Shown piece after piece: positions 1-24,330 of a stretch of 64,000 bases of DNA (the stretch's first letter is position 1; each line of letters begins with the position of its first letter). The stretch covers positions 31,085,749 through 31,149,748 of the forward strand of contig CM045735.1 of NCBI GenBank assembly GCA_024760905.1, in the 5' to 3' direction. The stretch comes from Plotosus lineatus. Its lineage: Eukaryota; Chordata; Actinopteri; Siluriformes; Plotosidae. The translations under genes were made by a program, and so were the position numbers. A model generated the notes under the pieces. It did no database searches, had not been told where the DNA came from, and saw nothing but the letters and a program-made list of their open reading frames with translations.

Positions 1-288
1 TTAAACAAGTGACAGAATCCTTTAATTGTTCCAAAATAAAGTATGTCAAGTATACTCACAATACTTTTCCATGGGAGCATGAAAAAATTCAGGAAACCTG
101 TTGAACTATTTACTCTCTCCCTTGAGTATTACACTGAACAAGTGGATGAAGTGGGCAGTTGTTAATACCATGAATCTGAAATATGCACCCAGTCAACCAA
201 TCACATGCTATATTTTGTCCTACCGTTACATCCCAGATTCTGCAATCACCAAGACAAAGGGTCATTTTAAAGGAACCAGCAGTTAAAG

Positions 289-965
289 TGGATGGTACGA
301 TGGTGTAGTGCACATGTGTCAAACTTAAGGCCCGCAGGCCAAATCCAGCCCACCAACTCATTTTATGTAGCCCATATAAGTTTTCAAAGATTATGACTAC
401 CGTACATCCTTTGCATCAATTATTACCATGAAAACTAATTCGTCCTTTCCATCTATCATCCATTCCACTAGGTGGCAGCAGCCTTTTTCAAGTAAAAAGC
501 TAGTCATTCATTACTCAGAAAAGATTGCATACTTGCTTATTGCTGTTAAGCTGTCACAAAATGCAAGTAAAGAGGAAAAAGGGTCAAATTTTTAAACATG
601 TCATTTTGTGATGGATTTCATGGTTGATTTTTATAACATGTTCAGTGATTTATTCTGCCCTCGATCACCTTTAAATTTAGTTTAGTGGCCCTCAGTTTGA
701 CATCCCTGCTGTAGTGGATTGCAAGAGGCTCCTGGTTTCGAGTCCCAGGTGCACATGCTCTCTATGCTTTGGTGGGTCTCCTCCCTCAGTCTAAAGACAT
801 TGCACATTATGTTAATTGTTTTCTCCAAATCGACCCTAGGTGTGTATATGTACATGTGTGCTCAGAGATGGTCTGGCAAGATATTCAGGGCATACCCCAC
901 CTTCGTCCGGTGTCAGCTGAGATAGGCTTCAGCTACCCTAATGAGTTTGAGTCTGGCAAATGAGT
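289..965 (+). mobile_element. SINE1 copy (tRNA-headed) split by a hAT insertion
   Basis: The tRNA-like head (ATGGTGTAGTG up to 310) is interrupted at 311-708 and resumes at 709. A B-box-like GGTTTCGAGTCCC follows, then the family body with a TCTAAAGACATTGCAC block and the tail ...GATAGGCTTCAGC near 921-934. It is a diverged copy of the SINE1 family also at 2934, 6096, 16695 and 53128. No coding capacity. Confidence 0.7.
311..708. mobile_element. Non-autonomous hAT-type element with 8-bp target duplication
   Basis: The ends are imperfect inverted repeats: ATGTGTCAAACT on the left, AGTTTGACATCCCTG on the right. They are flanked by 8-bp direct repeats GTGTAGTG (303-310) and CTGTAGTG (709-716), with one mismatch. 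Eight-bp duplications are the hAT hallmark. A diverged relative lies at 54112-54482. No transposase remnant is visible. Confidence 0.75.
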
Positions 966-1653
966 GATGAGAGTCGGTGTGAGCAGGTTCACTGGGCCAT
1001 TAATGCTAATTTAAAGTGTAATACTGTATGTCATAACATGTTGATGTCATTGAAATTTTGACACAACACTTCATGTTACTGCTACAAAACTTACTTAACA
1101 ACACAGATTCTTATACCAATCAATTAGAGAAATAGTGGGCTAAGTATGTTTTGTCAATTTTGAGGTAAGTAAAGACATTTACAGAGGGAGAGAAGTTAAA
1201 TATTTAAGGTGAATGGGTTTGAATACATGTAGAGTTCCTTTTGACACAACGGGGGCACTTTACTATTGCTCTTTGTTATTTGACTGATTTGCTCATGCAA
1301 CAGTGGAAAAAAATCCAAGATGACAGCATTCCTGTGAAGCCTCCACTCTGAGTACAAAACAATGTTGCACTGAAACATACAAATTCAACCTGCATTTGTT
1401 GCAATTTTTTAATTCCAAAATCTCAGTAATGCATTAATTTAAGCAACAACAACAACACAAAAAAATCCAGAACTTTTGAAAGACATACTTTAAAGTGCTC
1501 TCCTAAAAATTCACAAAAGTAGACTTGGCCCACTGTTTCTCATATTAGAATGAGTTTTGAACACACATACTTTTATACTATTGGTCGGCACCTCATACTT
1601 TATTTTGTTTACAATTAACGTTGTTGGACATCTGCAAAGGAAGTTAGCTATTA
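966..1653. other. Intergenic, no gene seen
   Basis: AT-rich single-copy-looking sequence with short open frames but no recognised domain, repeat family or RNA gene. Confidence 0.4.
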
Positions 1654-1942
1654 CAGGAGGCCCTCGATATTCGCGGGGGTTTGGTTCTGGCCCCTCCCGC
1701 AAATGAAGATAATCCGCAAGTTCTGTACCTGGAAGTAAAACCCCACGTATCATATTATATGTTCGAATGAGCAACCGGAAGTAAAATACTAAAATATGCT
1801 TCTTAAACACATTCGATAGACAGTCTTACTATTTAATACAGTATTAATGTAGTAAAATATAGTAATGATTAAGAAAAACATTTTAGTTTTGTACTGTGAT
1901 ATTTATTAATAAAATATATAAACATAAGGCATACTTTATATC

Positions 1943-1998
<56 letters not shown>

Positions 1999-2010
1999 TA
2001 CACACACACA

Positions 2011-2730
2011 CAGTGAGTCGTCGACTTATGACCGCGTTTGGTTCTGGCAGACCGGTCGTAACTCGATCTGGTCGTATGTCGACTTTCCATCCAAATACAC
2101 TCACGCAAACAAAAACAGATGAATAACACTCGCGCATTTAAATCTATACATCTATATTCAATTCCACGTCACTGTGACACGCAGCGGAGAGCCAATCCTT
2201 TCTGTACTCCACTGTGTGGGTGGGCCCCATAGCTTCAAACACCAATTTTATTGGATTATAACAACAGCCACAGACTGCGCGTGTTGTTTGGGTAAAGAGA
2301 TAAATTTCCCTCGTTTTGATCGGCTCATTTCCACGAAGCCAAGCACAGCTGGCAAACAAACACAAAAGCAGAGACAGGGAAAAACTTCAACTTGCAGAGT
2401 AGCTGATTGCCAAAACTTGGGACACTGCAGCGTGGGAGTCCGATAAAATTAGAGTTTCAAGGTATCAGACCCGCCCACACAGAAAGGATTGGCTCTCAGC
2501 TTTGCACCACAGTGACGTGGCATTGAAGTAGATGAATAGATTTGCTCTGAACAGTTAGAAAGTGAAGCTGCATCATCTCCTGCTTGGCCTTTTAAGATGC
2601 TGGCGCTGCTGGCAGCCCAAACAACTGTCGTGCGCAACACTGGCACTGCCATGAATCATGCTTCACCACTTTTATGGTCGTAAAGTCGATCAGACGTAAC
2701 TCGCATAGGTTGTACGTCGACGACTCACTG
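2011..2730. mobile_element. MITE with CAGTGAGTCGTCGAC terminal inverted repeats
   Basis: The left end CAGTGAGTCGTCGACTTA and the right end GTACGTCGACGACTCACTG are near-perfect inverted repeats 720 bp apart. Each abuts a TA- or CA-rich microsatellite. The interior (about 2105-2555) is also found at 15880-16200, which shows it is a dispersed family. Superfamily is inferred as pogo/Tigger-like from the TA-rich target. Confidence 0.7.
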
Positions 2731-2756
2731 TATGTATGTATGTATGTGTGTGTGTG

Positions 2757-2838
<82 letters not shown>

Positions 2839-2882
2839 TATGCATACACATACACATACATACATATATACACACACACACA
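2730..2882. repeat. TG/TA/CA microsatellite
   Basis: A simple-sequence tract: TATG repeats, then (TG)n, a long (TA)n (about 2757-2827) and (CA)n-rich sequence. It starts at the right end of the 2011-2730 MITE. A similar (TA)n(CA)n tract (1948-2010) abuts its left end. Confidence 0.9.
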
Positions 2883-2933
2883 GATACATACAGTATGTAT
2901 ATGCTTTCATTTTGTATGTATATTATCCAAGTT

Positions 2934-3270
2934 GGCGGCACGGTGGTGTAGTGGTTAGCACGTCCGCCTCACAGCAAGAAGGCCTGGGTTTGATTCCCAG
3001 CCTGGGCATTTTTCTGTGGAGTTTGCATGTTCTCCCCGAGCTTGCATGGGTTTCCTCTGGGTGCTCTGGTTTCCTCCCACAATCCAAAGACATGCACAGT
3101 AGGTTAATTGGCCGTTCTAAATTGCCCGTAGGTTCGCATCGTGCAGAAGACAATAGCAAACCATTGCACTAATCCTGCCATGAAAACCTCCATGAAGATG
3201 ATAACCAGGGCGTTATCCTTCATGGCGGGTCGCCAATGGTCGTCCTACGACTCAGGCACTAGATAGATAG
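2934..3270 (+). mobile_element. SINE1 copy with (TAGA)n tail
   Basis: The tRNA-like head has the A box TGGTGTAGTGG and the B box GGTTTGATTCC, then the conserved body (TTTGCATGTTCTCCCC, AATCCAAAGACATGCAC). The 3' part (ATGAAAACCTCC, GGCGGGTCGCC, GACTCAGGCACTA) ends in TAGATAGATAGA. It is flanked by ATTATCCAAGTT (2922-2933) and ATTATCCAGTT (3271-3281), a probable target duplication. The 3' tail differs from those of the other SINE1 copies here. Confidence 0.8.
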
Positions 3271-3313
3271 ATTATCCAGTTCAGCTCTATAATGCCATTC
3301 AAACGCCGGCTAA

Positions 3314-3763
3314 TAAGACTTTCTCCTGAAGAAACGAGTTTCCTCTGAAGTGCCTGAAGATAATCATCTGAACTGTTGTAAAGCTGTAGTATTAAAGTCT
3401 TTTTCAATTATTATTCCAGTACAGAGCCTAAGTTAATGTTTAGAAGCCATGGCGCAGCTCAGCCACGCCCCTCAGCCAGAGCGGAGAGCAAGACAGCAGT
3501 CAAAATCAAAGTCCCCCCAAAACAGACCATAACAAAAAGAAAATAAAAGAACATGAAATGTAATAAATTGGATAAACAAAACAAAAGGATAAACATGCTA
3601 CACCACAGTGCATAAAATCGCACACACAAATATTCTAAAAATTAACTTAGGTACTGTACTGGAATAATGATTGAAAAAAACGTTAATACTACAGTGCTTT
3701 CAGATGATTATTTCTCTTCAGGCACTTCAGAGGAAACTGTCGTTTCTTCAGCAGAAAGTCTTA
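3314..3763. repeat. Long imperfect inverted repeat
   Basis: Arms 3314-3424 and 3654-3763 are about 110 bp each and mostly complementary. Both contain the blocks GAAGTGCCTGAAGA and ATTATTCCAGTAC, or their complements. The spacer is about 230 bp. It lies inside DNA element A, so it is probably an internal inverted duplication or two opposed copies. Confidence 0.7.
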
Positions 3764-4233
3764 TTTCTTCAGAAGAGACATCCAACATCATTACCTTTTC
3801 TAGCGCTTAGCCAGAGAAGACGCACAGCGTTTGAGTGGCATCATAGAGCTTAACTGGTAATTAAAACTCACTAAAAAAAAAGAGGCTCATTGAAATCTTG
3901 TGCGCGAATGAGGAAAAAGGGGCATTACATCATCTCAACCAAGCACCAGGAAGGAGGACAGCCATTGGCTGAATTTGAGTGATGTGTCAGTTGCTTGGCA
4001 GTCCGCGAATACTCAAACCGTAAGTGCAAAACCGCAAATAGTCAAGGGCCTACTGTATTGCTTATGTTATAGCAGCTATAAACATTCATTCCCTCTTCTT
4101 CTAGCTGCTAAGACAAAAACAACCAGATTTACACCCTTGGTTCACACATGTTAAACATTTATACACTGTATCCTCAATCAATTTCAAAATGTCTACTACT
4201 ACAGCAGACATTTATCAGAAAAGTCACAATTTA

Positions 4234-17459
<13,226 letters not shown>

Positions 17460-17620
17460 GATGGATTATTAAAGAGCCGTTGTAATTTTTTAAAGTAAAA
17501 CCAAATTACTTTTTTGAGGAACTCTACCGTGAGCAGAATTCACATGGAGACAGCAGCGGTCGCACATAAATGACGTCACAAAAGGCGAGCGCCTCAGATA
17601 CCATTCAAAACAAAAACATT
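17460..17620 (-). promoter_or_regulatory. Probable dnlz promoter region with a CRE palindrome
   Basis: This is the 160 bp upstream of the dnlz start codon. It carries a full palindromic cAMP-response element, TGACGTCA, at 17571-17578, and nearby GGCGAGCGCC. No TATA box was assigned. Promoter function is inferred from position and motif only. Confidence 0.45.
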
Positions 17621-17725
17621 TTGGATGTTACTTTTCAAATACATTTCATTTGTTCTCGTAGCCTTTGTTGTTATTGTTGTAATCTTTCATAAAAAAACTA
17701 AAAAAAAAATATTTTGGTTTTAAAT

Positions 17726-18059
17726 GTCTGTCTTCCTTTCGGCTTTTCCCCCTTTTACTCGGGAGTCGCCACAGTGAATCATCTGATTCACACGTCGGAT
17801 ACCCTTCCTGTCACAACCCTTTTTAGCAAGGGACAGAAACACGCTGACGGCTTTGCAGCCTATTCTTTACGAAAGTCAGCAATGGTTCTTTTACATGCCT
17901 CTCACCATAGACAGTGAGAGACATGGCCCGCCTTTAATAACCCAGTTAGCCGCACTGGGGGGGGACAGTGACAACCTTGTGGAGAGTGGGACTTGAACCC
18001 CCAACCTTTGGATCAGCGATCCAGCGCCCTATACCATTAGATCACCACTGCCCCATTAT
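17726..18059 (-). mobile_element. SINE2 copy 1, full length, with target duplication
   Basis: Read on the minus strand: tRNA-like head (A box region TGGTGATCTAATGG, B box GGTTCAAGTCCC), body, and 3' end ...GAAAGGAAGACAGAC. Flanked by 15-bp direct repeats ATTTTGGTTTTAAAT (17711-17725, 18061-18075), the signature of target-primed insertion. Confidence 0.88.
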
Positions 18060-18075
18060 TATTTTGGTTTTAAAT

Positions 18076-18904
18076 AACCAGTATATAATTATGAATGCAA
18101 CTTTTTAAGTGTTCATACGCATTACATCACGTCTAGACGAGGACTATTATTTATTATTTACTATTATTTAACAGAAAATAACTTGGTAATTTAGTGTAGT
18201 TCTAAATTTATTCATTTTTTAATATATGTCAATTCTTAATTTAAAAGCTTAATTCTTTTATATTGTGTAGTTCTATAATGATTAAATTTTTGATATAAAA
18301 TTTTTATATAAATTATTTTTCAAATTTTAAGTACACATGTCTATTAAATATTGTACATAAAGACATTGATTACAAAATTAAAAAGTAAAATTAATACTAA
18401 ATTTCAACTTTCCCTGTTTTTCATTAGACGAACCTGAACAACAGGTTGCGATAACAACAAAAAAGGTTGTATACTGCATTGTGGTTCTTAAGAAATGTTC
18501 ACCCAAAGTACAGTGTGTCTGAGACTCTTACAAAACAATTCTTTAAAAAAAAGTTACTTTTTATTCATTAAGTACTTTATATCATTTCTTTTCTCTTTGC
18601 AACTACCTGCACATTCTTCAAATTCAGGAAAAATACACCTTACTGTAATCATTTTCCCCTGGACTTTAATACATAAACAAATATTTCATCACAAAAACAG
18701 AATACAGGAATCCCTCACTTTCCGCGGTCAGTGGGGGCAGCGACCACCGGTTTCCACGAAGTAGGATCGACTCCCCCTGACTGATGTATATATAATATCA
18801 ATAAATACATATTCAATGCTATGGATGCTTATAATAGCAATTAAACATTCAAAAATAATGCATAAGGAAAATAATGTGTCAACATTGTGTCAATATATTC
18901 CAGG
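18076..18904. other. AT-rich intergenic stretch with one element end
   Basis: No gene was seen. Near 18704 there is a CAGGAATCCCTCACTTTCCG terminus related to the CAGGGATCCCT family (24331, 33145, 45252). It is followed by sequence shared with 24720-24800, so part is an eroded copy of that element. Confidence 0.45.
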
Positions 18905-18923
18905 TAGAAAATCTAAGATATAT

Positions 18924-21850
18924 CTTCTCTTCTTTTCCTTTCGGCTGTTCCCTTCAGGGGTCGCCACAGCAAATGATCTGCCTCCATCTCTCCCTATCCT
19001 CTGCATCTTCTACTCTTACTCCAACGACCTTCATGTCCGCCTTCACTGCATCCATAAATCTTCTCTTTGGTCTTCCTCTGGGCCTTTTGCCTGGTGGTTC
19101 CAACCTCAGCATCCTACGACCAATATACTCACTATCCCTCCTCTGTACATGTCCAAACCATCTCAATCTAGCCTCTCTGACTTTGTCTCCAAAACATCTA
19201 ACATGTGCTGTCCCTCTGATGTACTCATTTCTGATCCTATCCATCCTCGTTACTCCCAAAGAGAACCTCAACATTTTCATCTCTGCTACCTCCAACTCTG
19301 ACTCCTGTCTTTTCCCCAGGGCCACTGTCTCTAAACCATACAACATTGCTGGCCTCATCACCGTCTTGTACACTTTTCCCTTCATTCTTGCCGATACTCT
19401 CCTATCACACATCACACGGACACTTTTCTCCATCCATTTCCAACCTGCCTGCACAGCGCTTCTTCTCCTCTTTTTCACACTCTCCATTGCTCTGGATTGT
19501 TGAGCCTAAGTACTTAAAATCCTCCACCTTCTTTATCTCTGCCCCCTGTAACCTCAAAAGTTCCTCTTGGGTCCTTGTCGTTCACACACATGTATTCCGT
19601 CTTACTAAGACTAACCTTCAATCCCCTCCTTTCCAGGGCATACCTCCACCTCTCTAGATTTTCCTCCACTTGGTCTCTGCTCTCACTACAGATCACAATG
19701 TCATCTGCAAACATCATAGTCCATGGAGATTCTTGTCTAACCTCATCTGTTAGCCTGTCCATCACCATAGCAAACAAGAAGGGGCTGAGAGCTGACCCTT
19801 GATGTAGTCCCACCTCCACCTTGAACTCTTCTGTCACACCGACAGCACACCTCACCACTGTCTTACATCTATCATACATGTCCTGCACCACTCTAACATA
19901 CTTCTCTGTCACTCCAGACTTCCTCATACAATACCACAGTTCTTCTCTCGCACCCTGTCATATGCTTTCTCCAGATCCACAAAGGCACAATGCAGCTCCT
20001 TCTGACCTTCTCTGTACTTCTCTATTAACATCCTCAAAGCAAACACTGCATCTGTGGTGCTCTTTTCTTGGCATGAAACCAAACTGTTGTTCACAAATGC
20101 TGACCTCTGCCCTTAGTCTTGCTTCCACTATTCTTTCCCATAGCTTCATTGTATGGCTCATCAACTTTATCCCTCTGTAGATTGCCACAACTCTGTACAT
20201 CGCCCTTGTTCTTAAAAATGGGCACAAGCACACTTCTCCTCCATTCCTCTGGCATCTGCTCACTTTCTAAGACCTTGTTGAATATTCTTGTCAGAAAATC
20301 TACTGCTACCTCCCTAGACACTTCCATACCTCAACTGGTATGTCATCAGGGCCAATAACTGCCTTTCCACTCTTCATCCTCTTCAATGCCCCCTCCTCAC
20401 TTCTCCCTTACTAATCTTTGCTACTTCCTGCTCCTCAACGGTCACCCTTGTACTCTTTTTTTCTCTCTCATTTTCCTCATTCACCAGCTCTTCCAAAGTA
20501 CTCTTTCCATCTTCCCAGCACACTTCTGTCATCAGTCAATACATTTTCCTCTCTGTCCTTTATCACTCTAACTTGCTGCACGTCTTTCCCATCTCTATTT
20601 CTCTGCTGTGCTAACCTGTATAGATCATTTTCTCCTCCTTACTGTTCAACCTATCATACAAGTCATCATCATCGCCCTCTGTTTGGCCTTTGACACTGCT
20701 ACCTTCGCCTTCGCTGTGTCTCCCTGTACTCCTGTTTACTCTCTTCGGTCCTCTCAATGTCCCACTTCTTCTTGGCTAACCTCTTCTTTTGTACACACTC
20801 CTGCACTTCCTCATTCCACCACCAAGTTTCCTTATCTACTTTCCTTTCAGAGGACACACCAAATACTCTCCTACCGGTCTCCTGATCACATTGGCTGTGG
20901 TTGTCCAGTCCTCTGGAAGCACTTCCTGACTACCCAAAGCCTGTTTCAACTCCTCCTTGAAGACAACACGACACTCTTCCTTTTTCAGCTTCCACCACTT
21001 TGTCTTCTGCTCTACCTTTGCCTTTTTCACCTTTCTCACCATCAGTGTCATCCTGCACACCACCATCCTATGCTGTTTGGCAACACTCTCACCCACTACT
21101 ACTTTGCAGTCACTGACTTCCTTCAAATTACCTCGCCTACACAAGATGTAGTCTACCTGTGTGCTCTTACCTCCGCTTTCATAAGTCCCCCTATGCTTCT
21201 GTTTCTTCTGGAAGAAAGTATTCACCACAGCCATTTCCATCCTTTTTGCAAAATCGATCAACATCTGTCCTTCTGTGTTCCTGTCCTGGATACCAAACCT
21301 GCCCATCACTTCTCGTCCCCTCTGTTGCCTGCACCAACATGTCCATTGAAGTCTGCTCCAATGACCACTCTTTCACCTCTGGGGGTACTCTGCATCACTT
21401 CATCTAACTCACTCCAGAATCTCTCTTCTCTTCTAGCTTACATCCTGCCTGTGGGGCATAAGCACTAACAACATTGACTATCACGCCTTCAATTTCTAAC
21501 TTGAGACTCATCACTCTGTCTGACACTCTTTTCACTTCTAGAACATTCCTGACAAACCCCTCCTTCAAGATGACTCCTACTCCATTTCTCTTCCCATCCA
21601 CACCATTATAAAACAGTTTAAACCCTGCTCCTAAGCTTTTAGCCTTTCTACCTTTCCACCTTGTCTCCTGAACACACAGTATGTCCACCTTCCTCCTCTG
21701 CATCATGTCAGCCAGCTCCCTATCTTTTCCTTGCATAGTTCCAACATTCAAAGTCCCTACTCTCAGTCCGAGGCTCACGCATTTCCTCTTCTCTCTCTGC
21801 CTACGGACACGCCTCCCGCCTCTCCTTCTTCGACGTCTTCGATTTCTTCG
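18924..21850 (-). mobile_element. RTE-clade LINE copy A, full length but frameshifted
   Basis: Flanked by perfect 15-bp direct repeats AAATCTAAGATATAT (18909-18923, 21851-21865). Read on the minus strand, the endonuclease starts LRVGTLNVGTMQGKDRELAD (about 21765) with ILCVQETRWKG and SAYAPQAGC. The reverse transcriptase has MMFADDIVICSESRDQVEEN (about 19700). The C-terminal part ends RWFGHVQRRDSEYIGR ... GKRPRGRPKRRF (about 19050). The frame is broken into several pieces, so this copy is dead. It is about 2.9 kb, close to a full RTE. Its 3' terminal 50 bp resemble the 3' end of SINE2. Confidence 0.9.
18954..19487 (-). pseudogene. RTE LINE C-terminal ORF piece (copy A)
   Basis: 178-codon piece containing VMRPAMLYGLETVALGKRQE and GHVQRRDSEYIG, the conserved region after the reverse transcriptase in RTE elements. 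Upstream pieces at 19514-19927 (with FADD), 20091-20327, 20836-21309 and 21404-21778 belong to the same broken ORF. Confidence 0.85.
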
Positions 21851-22124
21851 AAATCTAAGATATATATATATTTATATATGCCCTCGTGATTCACGGGGGT
21901 TTGGTTCTGGCCCCTCCTGCGAATGAAAATAATCCTCGAGTTCTGTACCCGGAAGTAAAAGCCCATGTATCACGTGCACTAAAATATGCTTCTTAAACAC
22001 ATTCTATAGACAATCTAACTCATTAATACATTATTAATGTAGTAATGATTAAGAAAAAAAAATGTATATAAATAAAAGAACACGAACTGAGTAATAATCT
22101 TGTACATTAAACATACAGCACTGT

Positions 22125-22470
22125 CTGTCTTCCTTTCGGCTTTTTCACTTTTACTCAGGAGTCGCCACAGCGAATCATCTGATTCGCACGTTTGATTTGG
22201 CAGAGGTTTTTGCATCGGATGCCCTTCCTGTCACAACCCTTTTTAGCAAGGGACAGAAACACGCTGACGGCTTTGCAGCTACTCTTTACGAAAGTCAGCA
22301 ATGGTTCTTTTACATGCCTCTCACCATAGACAGTGAGACATGGCCCGCCTTTGATAACCCAGTTAGCTGCACTGGGGGGGACAGTGACAACCTTGTGGAG
22401 AGTGGGACTCGAACCCCCAACCTTTGGATCAGCGATCCAGTGCCCTATACCACTAGACCACCACTGCCCA
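22125..22470 (-). mobile_element. SINE2 copy 2, full length, with 20-bp target duplication
   Basis: Same family as 17726-18059. The flanking direct repeats CATTAAACATACAGCACTGT (22105-22124, 22471-22490) are perfect. The head includes GGTGGTCTAGTGGTATAGGG and the B box GGTTCGAGTCCC. Confidence 0.92.
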
Positions 22471-22849
22471 CATTAAACATACAGCACTGTAGTTTTCAAA
22501 AATGCCCACTAGGTAGAGAGGTCTTGCATTATAAAAAGAAAATGCCGCTTATTTACTCACATCAGAAGCTTCTGGGGTAGTTAAACCAGCTTTCACCTGA
22601 ATGATAGGAGAATCTGCCTAAAGTGGAGTCCTGCAACCTTCCAAAAATGCTCTTTTAGGGTTGAAAATTACATAGATGAAAATTAACAGTCACAGGTGTG
22701 GGCAGAGTGATTTTGTGTGTGTGTGTGTGTTCTTGACATGCCTATCGTTATATTAATCGTCTACATTGAGATTCTCAATATTTTTGATCAGCTGTGTTGG
22801 ACTGTGTGTAAAGATGGTGGATGAGATTTGTTTATACACAGCAATCTAT

Positions 22850-23174
22850 AGGCCGCTGGATCGCTGATCCAAAGGTTGGGGGTTCGAGTCCCACTCTCCA
22901 CAAGGTTGTCACTGTCCCCCCAAGTGTAGCTAAATGGGTTATCAAAGGCAGGCCATGTCTCTCACTGTCTATGGTGAGAGGCATGTAAAAGAACCATTGC
23001 TGACTTTCGTAAAGAGTAGCTGCAAAGTCGTCGGCGTGTTTCTGTCCCTTGCTAAAAAGGGTGGTGACAGGAAGGGCATCCGACGTAAAAACCTCTGCCA
23101 AATCAAACGTGCGAATCAGATGATTCGCTGTGGCGAATCCCAAGTAAAAGGGAACAAGCCGAAAGGAAGACAGA
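22850..23174 (+). mobile_element. SINE2 copy 3, 5'-truncated
   Basis: Starts inside the tRNA-like head (GCTGGATCGCTGATCC), keeps the B box GGTTCGAGTCCC and runs to GAAAGGAAGACAGA. Flanked by CAATCTAT (22842-22849, 23175-23182), a short probable target duplication. Confidence 0.85.
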
Positions 23175-23824
23175 CAATCTATGAGTTAAATAACTCTCCT
23201 CCCAGTGACAAAATAAAAGACTAGGGTGTGGTTCACTCTCTACTGTGAGAATTGGGCGGTCAGTGCAGCGTTAAGCATTAATGTTATTTAAAAGAATGTT
23301 GAGCAGGCTCCTTCTTAAAATAAGTCTTCATATACTTTTCTGTGTTGCTGTCATTTTTGCAAATTAAAACTATGACAAAACAACATTAATATAACAAATA
23401 AAGAAAAGAAGATCCCATGAAGGGATGGTGAGGATGACTACCCAACCTGTTAACACATCTGGCTGCACCCCCGCTTCGTGGGACAGATATTCTTTTTCTT
23501 TACAAAAATACAAGGACTTGAACACAATCATTCATTTTCTGAACCGCTTAATCCTAATTAGGGTTGCGGGGAGGCTGGCGATTTTTTCTTTAATCTAAAT
23601 GTTGTTGTTGCAAGCAGAATTGTAATTTAATTGTCTCTGCAGTCGTTTAAATCAATGCAACAAATTGTTGTTTTATATTAGCATGAAGGAAAAAGTGGAA
23701 AACATTATATGCAGTGTTATTTGATTTGAAATGTCAAAAAAAGATTTGTGGCTCCCAGTGTTTTCTTTAATGTGGAAAACAAGTCCAAATGGCCCTTTGA
23801 ATGGCAAAGGTTGCTGACCCGTAA

Positions 23825-23901
23825 ACTAGAAGTATCCAGAATACTAAGGCTGGCTCCATCATTAGAAGGCAGCCTGCCTTAGTATTCTGGATACTTCTAG
23901 T
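23825..23901. repeat. Perfect 26-bp inverted repeat, 25-bp loop
   Basis: Arms 23825-23850 and 23876-23901 are exact reverse complements (begins ACTAGAAGTATCCAGAATAC). It lies 7 bp before the first arm of a second perfect inverted repeat. Confidence 0.95.
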
Positions 23902-23908
23902 CTAGTTG

Positions 23909-24064
23909 CCCAAACGCTGCGCACCTCAAGCTTCTTAGCACTTCTGCAGCAAAATGTTTTCCTTCCTGAATTATATCAAGCAGTTCTACTTTTTCATGCA
24001 GCGTAATTACCTTTTTCTGGCGCTTCGGCGCCTTACCAGAAGCTTGAGGTGCGCAGCGTTTGGG
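23909..24064. repeat. Perfect 27-bp inverted repeat, 102-bp loop
   Basis: Arms 23909-23935 and 24038-24064 are exact reverse complements (begins CCCAAACGCTGCGCACCTCA). The right arm corresponds to the position of AAGACGCACAGCGTTTGAG in the first copy of this element (near 3819), so the left arm looks like the inverted duplicate. Confidence 0.95.
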
Positions 24065-24330
24065 TGGCATGTTGGAGCTTAACTGTAACTAAAAACACAC
24101 ACAATAAAAAAGCACATGCACAAAGTGTGCATGAATGAGGAAAAGGGGGTGTTACATCATCTCAACCAATAAGTAGGAGGGAGAACGGCCATTGGCTGAA
24201 TTTGAATCACGTGACACTGCCCAGCAATCCGCGAGTAAGCAGGCCCACGAGTGCAAAACCGCGAATAGTCAAGGGCCTACTGTGTGTGTATGTATATGTA
24301 TGTATGTATTTATACACACACACACACATA

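Larger units (their letters stand above)
1654..4055. mobile_element. TA-flanked DNA element A (GGCCCTCGA termini), host to later insertions
   Basis: The left end TACAGGAGGCCCTCGATATT and the right end ...AATAGTCAAGGGCCTACTGTA form imperfect terminal inverted repeats next to TA dinucleotides (1652-1653, 4056-4057). That pattern fits the Tc1/mariner-pogo superfamily. The same ends and sub-terminal sequence recur at 21879-24282, showing a dispersed family. The interior carries a second MITE (2011-2730), a SINE1 (2934-3270) and a long inverted repeat (3314-3763). No transposase frame is recognisable. Confidence 0.6.
21879..24282. mobile_element. DNA element A, second copy, with nested SINEs
   Basis: The left part (GCCCTCGTGATTCACGGGGG, TTTGGTTCTGGCCCCTCC) and the right end (CCGCGAATAGTCAAGGGCCTACTG) match the ends of the element at 1654-4055. 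The interior holds two SINE2 copies, a hAT-like right end fragment (about 23590-23820) and two perfect hairpin-forming repeats (23825-24064). It follows the RTE copy A target duplication. No transposase was found. Confidence 0.6.

Noticed and set aside
20608..21468. 286-codon plus-strand frame and its neighbours (18816-19503, 29940-30719)
   Set aside because: They are antisense to the RTE LINE copies, whose minus-strand translation carries the recognisable motifs.
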